The position numbers and the translations under genes were made by a program. From the NCBI RefSeq assembly GCF_013155395.1, contig NZ_JABJWC010000002.1, positions 62,001 through 126,000 on the forward strand: DNA of 64,000 nt. The letters run 5' to 3'. The DNA comes from Komagataeibacter melomenusus (GTDB lineage Bacteria; Pseudomonadota; Alphaproteobacteria; Acetobacterales; Acetobacteraceae). The notes beneath the pieces are model-generated. The model had not been told where the DNA came from, ran no database searches, and was given only the letters and a program-made list of their open reading frames with translations. Positions 52,482 to 61,332 of this stretch are shown here, in pieces. The stretch's first letter is position 1. Each line of letters starts with the position of its first letter.

Positions 52482-52718
52482 TTACTTGCCGGACGGATTG
52501 CCCGTTGCAATCCACAATACGAGCGCCGGAATAAAGAAATACAGCGCCGTGGCCGCCAGCATCCAGGGCATGAGGAAAGACATGTCGGTATGCAGCACGT
52601 AGCGACACACCAGGTTGGCAAGCCCCAGCATGAGCACCACGCACAGGCAGGCGCACAGGTTCATGACCAGTGTGCGCTCCGCGTTGATTTGCCGGACGTG
52701 TTCTATAATCGATCGCAT
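52482..52718 (-). CDS. Two-helix membrane protein
   Basis: 78 residues from ATG 52718 (MRSIIEHVRQINAERTLVMN ...) with two membrane segments (LVMNLCACLCVVLMLGL and MPWMLAATALYFFIPALVLW). It is convergent with the thiopurine methyltransferase gene. Function unknown. Confidence 0.6.
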   Translation of the reverse strand: MRSIIEHVRQINAERTLVMNLCACLCVVLMLGLANLVCRYVLHTDMSFLMPWMLAATALYFFIPALVLWIATGNPSGK

Positions 52719-52902
52719 GGTTCCGCCTGTATCCGTATGGTGCCTGTCCGTTGGTGCCGGGGCCTGCCCCCATGCCCGGCCCCGTGTTGCCCCTTCTATA
52801 AAGGCCGCTGCGCCGGAAGTCACTTCCATGGGCAGGCGCGCGAAACAGGGTGCGTGAGGGGCTGCCTGCCTTCCGCCGGTTCTTTTGCTGTAGCGTGCGG
52901 AC

Positions 52903-52995
52903 ATGTTAACACGTGCGTCGCTTACGGCCACGGATCTCGCGCGCGTTCTCGGGCAGGGCACGGATTGCGTCAAGCTGCTTGACTGCAATGGCGTG
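52903..52995 (+). pseudogene. PAS-domain remnant
   Basis: A short frame (MLTRASLTATDLARVLGQGT, then DCVKLLDCNGVG) resembles the start of PAS domains in sensor or regulator proteins (DCVKLLDxxG) but homology then ends. It looks like the remnant of a PAS-containing protein. The rest of 52719-53200 holds nothing recognisable. Confidence 0.35.
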
Positions 52996-53212
52996 GGGAT
53001 GGGGTCATGGCTGCCATTTTCCTGCCACTGTCGGCGTGACAGGATTCAGGCAACGCCGTCTTTTTGGCAGGCCAGCCCGCGGGCAGGCTTCAAGGCCCGG
53101 AAACGGAGCGTTTCCAATTTTGGCGTATCGGCAGGCGCATGGGGCCGTATTGTTGGGGCTCCTGCCGGGCAGCCCGGCAGCGCAACATGAAACATAGCGG
53201 AAGGTCATGACT

Positions 53213-53812
53213 ATGCCCAAGGTTCTCGTACTGTATTACTCATCCTACGGCCATGTGGAAACAATGGCCCATGCCGTGGCCGAAGGCGTGCGCGAGGCCG
53301 GGCTGGAGGCCGTGGTCAAGCGCGTGCCTGAACTCGTGCCTGAGGAAGTTGCCAAAAACCATCATTTCAAGACCGGGCAGAGTGCCCCGCTGGCCACCAC
53401 GGCGGAACTGCCGGAATATGATGCGATCATCGTGGGTGCGCCCACCCGCTTTGGCCGCCTGCCATCGCAGATGGCCAATTTCTGGGACCAGACCGGCGGC
53501 CTGTGGCTCAAGGGCGCGCTGGTCGGCAAGGTGGGCGCGGTGTTCACCTCCACCGCATCGCAGCATGGCGGGCAGGAAACCACGCTGTTCTCGCTGATGT
53601 CGAACCTCTTGCACCACGGCATGGTCATTACCGGCCTGCCCTACAGCTTTCAGGGCCAGCTCCGGGTTGATGAAGTAACAGGGGGTGCGCCTTATGGCGC
53701 CACCACCATCGCGGCGGGCGACGGTTCGCGCCAGCCCAGCCCCACCGAGCTTGATGGGGCGCATTACCTTGGCCAGCATGTGGCGGGCCTTGCACGCAAG
53801 CTCACCGCCTGA
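53213..53812 (+). CDS. wrbA: NAD(P)H:quinone oxidoreductase WrbA
   Basis: 199 residues. [23 protein letters not shown] is the FMN-binding start, with [24 protein letters not shown] and [14 protein letters not shown] as further WrbA signatures. Reduces quinones by two electrons. GGAAGG spacing favours ATG 53213 over 53207. It lies near LysR/pirin genes, a grouping seen in other proteobacteria. Confidence 0.95.
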   Translation: MPKVLVLYYSSYGHVETMAHAVAEGVREAGLEAVVKRVPELVPEEVAKNHHFKTGQSAPLATTAELPEYDAIIVGAPTRFGRLPSQMANFWDQTGGLWLKGALVGKVGAVFTSTASQHGGQETTLFSLMSNLLHHGMVITGLPYSFQGQLRVDEVTGGAPYGATTIAAGDGSRQPSPTELDGAHYLGQHVAGLARKLTA

Positions 53813-53855
53813 TCGCCCCCCCCGGCCCGTGGCGCCGGGGGGATTGCCCTGGCGC

Positions 53856-54782
53856 CTACAGGCAGCCTTCTTCCCGCGCCCAGGGCGGGTGGGCAAAGGC
53901 GCCCACCAGATAATCAATAAACGCATTGACCCGGATGGGCCGCAGCCCGCTTGCGGGCGTGATCAGGTACAGCCCCACGGGCGGCACCTCCCATCCGGGC
54001 AGCAGGCGCACGAAGCGGCCTGCCTTCAGCCCCTCCCATACCATGAATTCCGGAAACATGCCGAACCCCAGCCCCGCCTCGAGCGCGGGCAGGAAGCCTG
54101 CCGCATTATCGGCGCGGAGCCGCGCTGTCTGCGAAAGTACGAATTCCCGCCCATCCCCTTCGTGCCGCAGGCGGATCATGCCGGGGGCGGAGGTATTGGT
54201 GTAGACAAAACTCTTGTGCCCCTCCAGCGCGCGCGGATGCCCTGGCGCGCCAATGCGCGCCAGATAGGCAGGCGTGCACACCAGCGCCAGCCGCACGCTG
54301 CACAACCGCCGGGCGCGCAGCGATGAATCGGCCAGCGCCGCAATCCTGAGCGCAAGGTCATATCCCCCCGCCACCAGGTCAACCAGCGCATCGCTGTAAT
54401 CGATGGTGAGGTCGATTTCAGGGTAACGGCTCAGGAATTCGGGCAGAACCGGGGCCAGGTGCTGGATGCCAAATGTCATGGGCGCGGCCATGCGGATCAG
54501 ACCTGATGGCGCGCGCGTGCCGCCGCGGGCCTGTGTCTCGGCGGCCTCGGCTTCGGCCAGGATCGTGTTGGCGTGGCCAAGTAACTGGCGGCCGGTCTCG
54601 GTCAGTGACATCTGGCGTGAATTGCGGTTGAACAGGGCGACGCCAAGCGCCTGCTCAAGCCGGCTGATGGCTTTTGATACGGTCGGCTTGGAGAGTTGTA
54701 TCTCCTCTGCCGCGCGGGCAAAGGAGCCGCGCTCCGCCACCTTGGCAAAAATGGCCCAGGCCTCGAAATCCGGCAGTCTCAT
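53856..54782 (-). CDS. LysR-family transcriptional regulator
   Basis: 308 residues. N-terminal winged HTH (FEAWAIFAKVAERGSFARAA, LSKPTVSKAISRLEQALGVALF) followed by an LTTR effector domain. It is divergent from pirin and probably regulates it; the effector is unknown. ATG 54782 follows a TTG at 54788. Confidence 0.9.
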   Translation of the reverse strand: MRLPDFEAWAIFAKVAERGSFARAAEEIQLSKPTVSKAISRLEQALGVALFNRNSRQMSLTETGRQLLGHANTILAEAEAAETQARGGTRAPSGLIRMAAPMTFGIQHLAPVLPEFLSRYPEIDLTIDYSDALVDLVAGGYDLALRIAALADSSLRARRLCSVRLALVCTPAYLARIGAPGHPRALEGHKSFVYTNTSAPGMIRLRHEGDGREFVLSQTARLRADNAAGFLPALEAGLGFGMFPEFMVWEGLKAGRFVRLLPGWEVPPVGLYLITPASGLRPIRVNAFIDYLVGAFAHPPWAREEGCL

Positions 54783-54881
54783 CGGCAAACTCGGGAAAGG
54801 GTATGTGCCATATGTTTCCCTAACTTATCTGCCGGGCTGTGTCTCTACCCTGTCTGGTCAAGGGCTGAAGATGCAAAAATT

Positions 54882-54907
54882 GGAAATGAAACATTTCATT
54901 CATTTCC
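54882..54907. promoter_or_regulatory. Candidate operator between LysR and pirin genes
   Basis: GGAAATGAA and TTCATTTCC form a perfect 9-base inverted repeat around ACATTTCA, with an overlapping ATGAAACATTTCAT palindrome. It lies in the 181-base divergent region, where LysR regulators bind. Confidence 0.6.
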
Positions 54908-54963
54908 ATATAAATACCGGACCCGGTCCGATACCCTCAGGGCAACAGAAAGGAAAAAGCCCG

Positions 54964-55665
54964 ATGATCGAAGTCCGACCCTTTGGCCTGCTGGGCCACG
55001 CCAACCATGGCTGGCTTGATGCACGGCATCATTTCTCGTTTGCGGGGTATCATGATCCCGCCCGCATGCACTGGGGTGCGCTGCGGGTCTGGAATGACGA
55101 CATGATCGCGCCCGGCACCGGTTTCGGCACCCATCCGCACCGGGATATGGAAATCATCACCTTCGTGCGCGAAGGCGCCATCACCCACACCGACAGCCTG
55201 GGCAATACCGGCCGCACCGAGGCAGGCGACGTGCAGGTCATGTCGGCTGGCACCGGCATCCGTCACAGCGAATACAACCGCGACGCGGTGGCCACGCGCC
55301 TGTTCCAGATCTGGATCATGCCTGACCGCGCGGGCCATGCGCCCTCATGGGGCACGCGGGCCTTTCCGCGCAATGAGCGGGCCGGGCAGTTCGTGGTGCT
55401 CGCCTCGGGGCATGAAGGCGATGGCGATGCCCTGCCCATCAATGCCGATGCCCGCGTGCTTGGTGCCACCCTGGCCAAGGGACAGACAGCCACCTACAGG
55501 CTGGGTGCGCAGCGGCTGGGCTACCTGGTGCCCGCGCGCGGCGCGGTGGAAATAGAGGGCGTGCGGGTAGGCGAGCGCGATGGCGCGGCCCTGTCCGATA
55601 TCGAGACCCTGAGCGTGCGCGCGCTGGAGGATGCCGAGATCATTCTGGTCGACACCATCGCCTGA
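54964..55665 (+). CDS. Pirin-family protein
   Basis: 233 residues. The metal site is formed by His57 and His59 (FGTHPHRDMEII), His101 and Glu103 (GIRHSEYN). The bicupin fold matches quercetinase-like pirins such as YhhW. AAGGAAA lies upstream. Paired with a divergent LysR regulator; it may be induced by a flavonoid or quinone-like compound, which is inference. Confidence 0.9.
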   Translation: MIEVRPFGLLGHANHGWLDARHHFSFAGYHDPARMHWGALRVWNDDMIAPGTGFGTHPHRDMEIITFVREGAITHTDSLGNTGRTEAGDVQVMSAGTGIRHSEYNRDAVATRLFQIWIMPDRAGHAPSWGTRAFPRNERAGQFVVLASGHEGDGDALPINADARVLGATLAKGQTATYRLGAQRLGYLVPARGAVEIEGVRVGERDGAALSDIETLSVRALEDAEIILVDTIA

Positions 55666-55688
55666 CCCGCCAGGGGTGTGTATCATGC

Positions 55689-55720
55689 AGGTCGGGGCGC
55701 GAAAGTGCGCGCCCCGACCT
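55689..55720. terminator. GC hairpin between pirin and phosphoribosyltransferase genes
   Basis: AGGTCGGGGCGCG and CGCGCCCCGACCT form a perfect 13-base stem with a 6-base loop. There is no T tract. Confidence 0.6.
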
Positions 55721-55751
55721 GACACACGCCATGACCGGGACCAACTGATCC

Positions 55752-56438
55752 GTGACCCTGCCCGCCTACCACGCCACATGGTCGCCTGATGGCGCACCCG
55801 CCGCCGCGCCGCCTTATGGCGCATCCTACCCGGTGCGCCTGCATGATGGCTCCACCCTGACCCTGCCACTGCGCGCCCTGCCCGGCGGGGCGCAGGCCAT
55901 TGCGCTGCTCATGGCCAACCAGACCGGCTTTGCCGTGGAGCACGCCCTCATCCGCCTGCTGGCCGCAATGGTCAGCCCGCTTGCGCCACAGGCGATCGTT
56001 GGCGTGCCCACCATGGGGCTGGCCTATGCCCGCCCCGTGGCGGAAAAGCTGGGCATGGGTGACTACGTGGCGCTGGGGCACTCACGCAAATTCTGGTACG
56101 ATGACAGCCTTGCCATCCCGCTCACCTCATCAACCAGCCCGGACCAGACAAAGCACCTTTACCTTGACCCGGCACTGGTGGAGCGCGTGCGCGGCAGGCG
56201 CGTGGTGGTGATTGATGACGTGCTCAACACCGGGCGCACGGCTGCCGCCGCCATGCGCCTGCTTGAACGCGCGGGGGCATGCGTCGTGGCCATTGCAGCC
56301 GTGCTGACCGAAGGCTGGGCCTGGCGCACGGCGCTGGAGGCCACCGGCCCCACCAGCGCGCCGCAGGTGCATGCGCTGGGCCATATCCCGCTTTTTGGCA
56401 GGCAGGCCGATGGCTGGCATCCCCTGCCCGGCACCTGA
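55752..56438 (+). CDS. Phosphoribosyltransferase
   Basis: 228 residues from GTG 55752. The PRPP-binding motif is RVVVIDDVLNTGRTAAAAMR near residue 155. It has GVPTMGLAYARPVAEKLG upstream. It may act as an adenine-type or related phosphoribosyltransferase; the base is not determined. Confidence 0.75.
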   Translation: MTLPAYHATWSPDGAPAAAPPYGASYPVRLHDGSTLTLPLRALPGGAQAIALLMANQTGFAVEHALIRLLAAMVSPLAPQAIVGVPTMGLAYARPVAEKLGMGDYVALGHSRKFWYDDSLAIPLTSSTSPDQTKHLYLDPALVERVRGRRVVVIDDVLNTGRTAAAAMRLLERAGACVVAIAAVLTEGWAWRTALEATGPTSAPQVHALGHIPLFGRQADGWHPLPGT

Positions 56439-56516
56439 AACTGCCCATTGTCTTGCCGGGGGGTTTGCGGCATGACGGCAGTATCAAATTCACTTTTGCC
56501 CGCAGCAGGTCGCCTT

Positions 56517-57539
56517 ATGTCAGAACACACGCCCATCGGTCTTGAAAATCCCACCGCACCCGTCAGCGCGGTGACGCATTCAGGTAACTTCCACCTTGAT
56601 GAGACGCTGGGCTATGTGATCCTGCATTACGCGCTCGCACCCGATGGCGACCTGCGCGGGCGCGTGACGGGCACCGGGCCGGACGGGCGGCTGGCCTTCA
56701 CCCGCACCCGCTCGCCCGAGCGCATTGCCGCAGCCGACATCGTGTTTGACGTGGGCGGAAAATACGACCCCGCCACCGGTCGCTACGACCACCACATGAA
56801 GGAAAAGCCCCTGCGCGAGGACGGCACGCCCTATAGCGCGGCCGGACTGCTGTGGAAGGATTACGGCATGGCCGCGATCCGCAGCATCCTCAAGAACCCG
56901 GCGCCGGAACCCGAAGTCGCCGCCATCTGGCAGAGCCTTGACCGCTCGCTCGTGCTGCCCATCGATCTTGATGATAATGGCGTGACCAAGATGGGCAAGC
57001 TCTCGCTGGCCGATATCGTCTCCGCCTGCCGCCCCACATGGGATACGGTAGAGCTGTACGGCCCCGATGCCGCCAAAACCCGCGAGACCGAAGGCTTTGC
57101 CAACGCGGCGGTGGCGGTGGCGGGGCATCTCGTCAACATGATCGACCGCGTGCGCGCCAGCCTCAAGGCGGAAAGCCGCGTGCTCGCCGCCTATGCGCAG
57201 GCGGAGGACAAGCGCATCCTGCTCATGGAAACCGGCATGCCGACCGAGAAGGTGATTTTCGACCATGACCTGCCGGTGGTCTATGTCGTTTCCCCCGCTG
57301 CCCCCGATCGCTGGAACGTCAAGGCCATTCCGCCCGTGCGGGGTGATTTTGGCCAGCGCGTCTCCCTGCCCGAGGCCTGGCGTGGGCTTGATGGCGCGAC
57401 ACTGGCCAGCGTGTCAGGCGTGGCCGATGCGGTCTTCGCCCACCCGGCCCGCTTCATCTGCGGGGCGGCAAGCCGCGCGGGCGCGCTGAAAATGGCGCAG
57501 CTTGCCCTTGAGATCGACGCCGAACAGGCAAAAAGCTGA
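56517..57539 (+). CDS. MYG1/GAMP family protein
   Basis: 340 residues from ATG 56517. It has the MYG1 features: THSGNFHLDE near residue 20, FDVGGKYD and DHHMKEK (a DHH-like metal motif). Human MYG1 is a 3'-5' RNA exonuclease; the bacterial role is not established. Preceding gene is 78 bases away. Confidence 0.85.
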   Translation: MSEHTPIGLENPTAPVSAVTHSGNFHLDETLGYVILHYALAPDGDLRGRVTGTGPDGRLAFTRTRSPERIAAADIVFDVGGKYDPATGRYDHHMKEKPLREDGTPYSAAGLLWKDYGMAAIRSILKNPAPEPEVAAIWQSLDRSLVLPIDLDDNGVTKMGKLSLADIVSACRPTWDTVELYGPDAAKTRETEGFANAAVAVAGHLVNMIDRVRASLKAESRVLAAYAQAEDKRILLMETGMPTEKVIFDHDLPVVYVVSPAAPDRWNVKAIPPVRGDFGQRVSLPEAWRGLDGATLASVSGVADAVFAHPARFICGAASRAGALKMAQLALEIDAEQAKS

Positions 57540-57544
57540 ACCCG

Positions 57545-57575
57545 CCCTGTACCCCTGAGCCACAGGGGTACAGGG
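57545..57575. terminator. GC hairpin after the MYG1 gene
   Basis: CCCTGTACCCCTG and CAGGGGTACAGGG form a perfect 13-base stem with a 5-base loop. There is no T tract. Confidence 0.6.
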
Positions 57576-57774
57576 GCGCGGCCTTGAAAATCTTCCTGAT
57601 TCCCCAAGGCTTTCACAAGCAGGTGGATATGCCCCCAGGGGCATATGCCTGATGATGCCACAAACGTGATGGGACAGGCCCTTCTACCCGGCCTCTCCCC
57701 TCTTTCCTCCAGCCCCGATGCATCCCACGTCACCTCCATCGGGCAGGACATGCCTGCCCGTAAGGGAGGTTGCC

Positions 57775-57882
57775 ATGAATATGGGAACACGGTACCGCAC
57801 AAACCCCAGTGTCATGGACATGGTTGGGCTGGGTATGGTCCTGCTGACACTGGCCTTGTGGCTATCCTTTATCTTCATCTGA
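57775..57882 (+). CDS. 35-residue membrane protein
   Basis: MNMGTRYRTNPSVMDMVGLG followed by a membrane helix. The Shine-Dalgarno is GGGAGG, 5 bases from ATG. It is part of a pair with 57943. Confidence 0.6.
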   Translation: MNMGTRYRTNPSVMDMVGLGMVLLTLALWLSFIFI

Positions 57883-57942
57883 ACACGCAGCCCGACAGGT
57901 ACGCCTGATCGGTTGCATGCACCCCGGATACAGGAGGCGTCA

Positions 57943-58077
57943 ATGAAGCTTCATCTACGTCGTGCCTTTCATGCCGGCACGGGCAACTCCGGTTATGCCA
58001 GCCGGTGGGACATCATGGGTCCGGCCCTGCTGGCCATCGCCTTCGCGCTCTCGACGGCGATGATCTTCTTTCTCTAG
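57943..58077 (+). CDS. 44-residue membrane protein
   Basis: A basic N-terminus (MKLHLRRAFHAGTGNSGYAS) precedes one membrane helix. The Shine-Dalgarno is AGGAGG. The layout (short basic arm, helix, no tail) resembles the neighbouring 35-residue protein. A terminator follows. Confidence 0.6.
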   Translation: MKLHLRRAFHAGTGNSGYASRWDIMGPALLAIAFALSTAMIFFL

Positions 58078-58094
58078 CCAAAAAATCCTTACAT

Positions 58095-58136
58095 CGGGCC
58101 TGCCGGGCCATGAAAAGCCGGGCAGGCCCGTTTTGC
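58095..58136 (+). terminator. Rho-independent terminator after the small membrane proteins
   Basis: CGGGCCTGCC pairs with GGCAGGCCCG, extended inward, over an A-rich loop, and is followed by GTTTTG. Confidence 0.8.
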
Positions 58137-58247
58137 GCCGTCTGCCCAAGAGAGCAGGACGGTCGGGTGTGATCAGATATTCCTTTGCATCCGTCCAAAC
58201 CTTCCGCCTCCTGCCACGTTGCCAGTCGGCAGTCACAGGAGATCCCC

Positions 58248-58418
58248 ATGAGCCGGACCCTACAGATCCTCGCCATCCTTTCGCTTACCCTGTCCATGAC
58301 CAGTTGCTACGATGGGCGACACCATCACCACCATCGGGACTGGCAGGATGGCCAGTACGGTGATGGCTACGGCCCCCATGGCGCGCGCATGCGCGGCGGC
58401 CCCGGCGGGCGCTGGTAA
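58248..58418 (+). CDS. His-rich small lipoprotein
   Basis: 56 residues from ATG 58248, behind AGGAGA. The signal ends with MTSC (lipobox-like), followed by YDGRHHHHHRDW and a Gly/Asp-rich tail. Possibly a metal-binding anchor protein; inferred. Confidence 0.6.
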   Translation: MSRTLQILAILSLTLSMTSCYDGRHHHHHRDWQDGQYGDGYGPHGARMRGGPGGRW

Positions 58419-58559
58419 CGCCCGGCCAGTGCAGGGCAACATCTGGCGTTGGATGGAGGCAGGGCACGACCCTGCCCTTCCTCCACCATACCGGAGCGCC
58501 TGCATGACCAGCACCATTCCCCCCAGGGCCAGCCCCACCAGCCCGGCGTCGAGCAGTTG

Positions 58560-58916
58560 ATGAACCCGCAGGCCGAGCATATCCGCGCGAGCTATCGCGG
58601 CAGCGGCAAGCTGAAGGGGCGCCGGGGCTGGCCTATACCATCGACTGGAACCACCAGTTCGTGGTGCATAACCGCCCTCGCCCTGCTCAAGCGCACGGGG
58701 CATGCGCAATATGAACACTGGTACCGCATGATTTGAGGTTACATCGACCTTTACATGATCGACCGCAAACGGGGCGGCTGGATACAGGAACTGGACCGCA
58801 ACAACCGGCCATCAGCCGTGGTCTATGCGGGCAAGGCCGACCTGTACCACGCCTGGCAGGCCACCATTACGCCGCTGCTGCCGCTTGCGCCAAGTTTTGC
58901 TACGGCCGTATCATGA
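58560..58916 (+). pseudogene. AGE-family epimerase/isomerase, broken
   Basis: The frames add up to the C-terminal half of an N-acylglucosamine 2-epimerase / YihS-type sugar isomerase: LAYTIDWNHQFVVHNR, ALALLKRTGHAQYEHWYRMI, then TGA (58734-58736), YIDLYMIDRKRGGWIQELDR, and KADLYHAWQATITPLLPLAPSFATAV. It has a deletion/frameshift near 58670 and lacks the N-terminus. Not functional. Confidence 0.8.
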
Positions 58917-58988
58917 CTGGAAAATTAGGGCCTGAAAGGCACGCTATGCCATAAAGCCCCTTGCCCGCGATTTTCAGGAAATGGTCAT

Positions 58989-59453
58989 ATGAACGGAACG
59001 TACGGATCAACCATAGCGGCATTGAAGAAGCAGCTTGAAGTGGAGCATCCGGATACATTGACTGTAGATCAACTGGTTACGGAACTTCATAAAAACTTTA
59101 TCACCGTTCCTGAATTTGTTCCAGATATGTTGGGGTTACTGTCAGACAAAGACGAAAGGGATGAAGCCAGTTTCCTGATACTCAAGGCCGCAGAAGGTCT
59201 GGATGATCATGTTTATATAAAAAAGCTTCTGGAATTCTTCCCTGAATTAATAAAAATCGCCCCTGAGTGGTCTACATTGCCGTTATTAAGGGTAATAAAT
59301 AATCAGAAGTGTAAGAAAATACTCCTGTCCCAGCTCAGCCTGTCCTCAAAAAACATCAAGGAATCAGTATTTGCCACATGCAGGCGGATAAATGATGAAT
59401 CGCCTGATTTTATGGAAAGAACCCGCGCTGTCATCGCCTGTTGCGAAGTCTGA
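58989..59453 (+). CDS. Immunity-protein-like (Imm30-type) protein
   Basis: 154 residues (MNGTYGSTIAALKKQLEVEH ...; DMLGLLSDKDERDEASFLIL; LKAAEGLDDHVYIKKLLEF) consisting of helical repeats as in polymorphic-toxin immunity proteins of the Imm30 type. The family call is by pattern. Its codons are AT-richer than the surroundings, and it begins a small island of three such genes. Confidence 0.55.
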   Translation: MNGTYGSTIAALKKQLEVEHPDTLTVDQLVTELHKNFITVPEFVPDMLGLLSDKDERDEASFLILKAAEGLDDHVYIKKLLEFFPELIKIAPEWSTLPLLRVINNQKCKKILLSQLSLSSKNIKESVFATCRRINDESPDFMERTRAVIACCEV

Positions 59454-59457
59454 AAAA

Positions 59458-59649
59458 TTAACTCTGTGCTTCAGCCTGATGACGGGCCCTTGCCTGGTTC
59501 AGGCTGAGTTTATTGGCCCCGCCTGAATAGTCCGGGTCTGCTGACTGCACGGGATCATCTTCCCAATTACAGACGCGACATATCTCATAATTCCCATACT
59601 CTGAAATTTCCAATGATTTACAGCACGGGCATGGTAGCAGTTCCGTCAT
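59458..59649 (-). CDS. CPCC-family cysteine-rich protein
   Basis: 63 residues. LLPCPCCKSLEISEYGNYEICRVCNW and EDDPVQSADPDYSGGANKLSL match the CPCC zinc-ribbon family, often found near toxin/immunity loci. Start ATG 59649. Confidence 0.85.
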   Translation of the reverse strand: MTELLPCPCCKSLEISEYGNYEICRVCNWEDDPVQSADPDYSGGANKLSLNQARARHQAEAQS

Positions 59650-59756
59650 GGCCTGTTCCTATCAATCAAGCAGAAACCGTTTTTTTTACCATGGTCGGTT
59701 TCATGATAACAGGATACTCCTAAAGATATTTTCAGGTCATATGCAAGGGCGCAGTC

Positions 59757-60197
59757 ATGTTTGATCTTTCTTTTACTGGAGAAGGCCATTTTTACGGTGA
59801 AACAGGATATAATGGTACCATAAAAATTGGAAATTTCTCTGAAAATTTCTTCTCCAACAATACGTTTTTCAATGCACGCCAGTATCAGGAACAGTGGCTT
59901 GCGGCAGCGGAAAGAGTGCTGGCAAACGGGAAATCGTATTTTCTGGTGAATGTTCATGACCCCGACAGGGCCAATTTCTTCTGGTCCTGGCCCTGTTCCG
60001 TAATTGATGGAACGGTTTATATTCAAAATAAAATCATTTTTGCCGATCAGCATTGCCTGAGTGACATTCTCTCTTTCCACACCGATCTGGAAGAGATGGA
60101 ATTTACTGATGAAGACGGACAAAAGATTTCCACATGGCAGACAGACCTGCACGCCATGCAGCAATTCAGCACGAAAATGCGCCACCTTCTGGCCTGA
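59757..60197 (+). CDS. CdiI-type contact-dependent inhibition immunity protein
   Basis: 146 residues. QYQEQWLAAAERVLANGKSYFLVNVHDPDRANFFWSW and VYIQNKIIFADQ resemble the CdiI_4-like immunity family. AT-rich compared with neighbours. No CdiA toxin gene lies in the window, so it is an orphan. Confidence 0.65.
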   Translation: MFDLSFTGEGHFYGETGYNGTIKIGNFSENFFSNNTFFNARQYQEQWLAAAERVLANGKSYFLVNVHDPDRANFFWSWPCSVIDGTVYIQNKIIFADQHCLSDILSFHTDLEEMEFTDEDGQKISTWQTDLHAMQQFSTKMRHLLA

Positions 60198-60336
60198 AAA
60201 CGCCCTTCATGCAGCGCCCCCTCCCCCACCGATGCAAGGCCGCAACATAAAATTGCCGCAGGCCCTCCCGCATCGGGGCGTGGCCGGGTTATAGTGCCCC
60301 ACCAGTCCTGCAAGCCATCCGGGTGCGCCACCAAAC

Positions 60337-61332
60337 ATGTCTTCCCCTTCTTCCTCCCTTCCATCCGGCCCATGCCGGCAGGCCGCGCGCGCGTTCGGGC
60401 GCAACAGGTCGGCCATGGGGGCGCTGGGCGTGCTGGCGTTCATCACCTGCGCCTGCCTACTGGCGCCGCTTTATGCCCATGACGTGGCCCATAGCGACCC
60501 GTTCGCCTCAAACGTGGCGGGCAGCATCGTGCTGGATGGGCAGGAGGTGGACATCATGCAGCCCAATGACAACCCGCTGCATCTCGGCCTCAGCCCCATA
60601 GGCCCCACGGGGCATGCCGCCTACCTGCTGGGTGCCGACAGCCAGGGTCGCGACCTTGCCGCCCGCCTGCTCTATGGCGGGCGCAACTCCTTACTCATTG
60701 CAGCCTGTGCCGCCGTGCTGTGCCTTGTGGCGGCAACACTTGCGGGCATCGTGGCCGGTTTCTGCGGCGGCGTGATCGATACCGTCCTTTCCCGCATCAT
60801 GGACATCATGTGGGCGGTGCCGGTCTATCTGTTCGCCATCTCGCTCTCCATTGTCATGGTCAGCCAGAAAATCCATCTGGGTCCGTTTACGCTAGGGGCG
60901 GACAGCCTGCTCATTCCCATCTTCATCATCGCGCTGGTTTACGTGCCCTATGCCGCACGCCCCATACGCGGGCGGGTGCTGGCGCTGCGGCAGGCGGAGT
61001 TCGTCACCGCCGCGCGCAGCCTTGGCGTGCCGGGGTGGCGCATCATGCTGCTTGATATCATGCCCAACATCAGCACCACGCTGGCAACGCTCGGCCCGCT
61101 GCTCATGGCGCTGGCCCTGCTGGCGGAGAGCGCGCTGTCCTTCCTCTCGCTGGGCGTGCAGGCGCCACAGGCCTCATGGGGTACCATCATTCAGGATGGC
61201 GAGGGCCTGATCTATACCCGCCCGCTGGTGGCCGTGGCCCCGGGGCTGGCCATCGTGGCGGTGGTGCTGGCGCTCAATATCGTGGCCGATGGCCTGCGCG
61301 ATGCGCTTGACGGGCGCGAGGGCGCACGATGA
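60337..61332 (+). CDS. ABC transporter permease, DppC/OppC-type
   Basis: 331 residues. N-terminal helix, then LLGADSQGRDLAARLLYGGR (permease EAA-like entry) and six membrane segments. A loop insertion (VAGSIVLDGQEVDIMQPNDN) between helix 1 and the core is longer than in DppC. It forms the inner-membrane channel with the next gene and is first in the operon. Confidence 0.85.
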   Translation: MSSPSSSLPSGPCRQAARAFGRNRSAMGALGVLAFITCACLLAPLYAHDVAHSDPFASNVAGSIVLDGQEVDIMQPNDNPLHLGLSPIGPTGHAAYLLGADSQGRDLAARLLYGGRNSLLIAACAAVLCLVAATLAGIVAGFCGGVIDTVLSRIMDIMWAVPVYLFAISLSIVMVSQKIHLGPFTLGADSLLIPIFIIALVYVPYAARPIRGRVLALRQAEFVTAARSLGVPGWRIMLLDIMPNISTTLATLGPLLMALALLAESALSFLSLGVQAPQASWGTIIQDGEGLIYTRPLVAVAPGLAIVAVVLALNIVADGLRDALDGREGAR

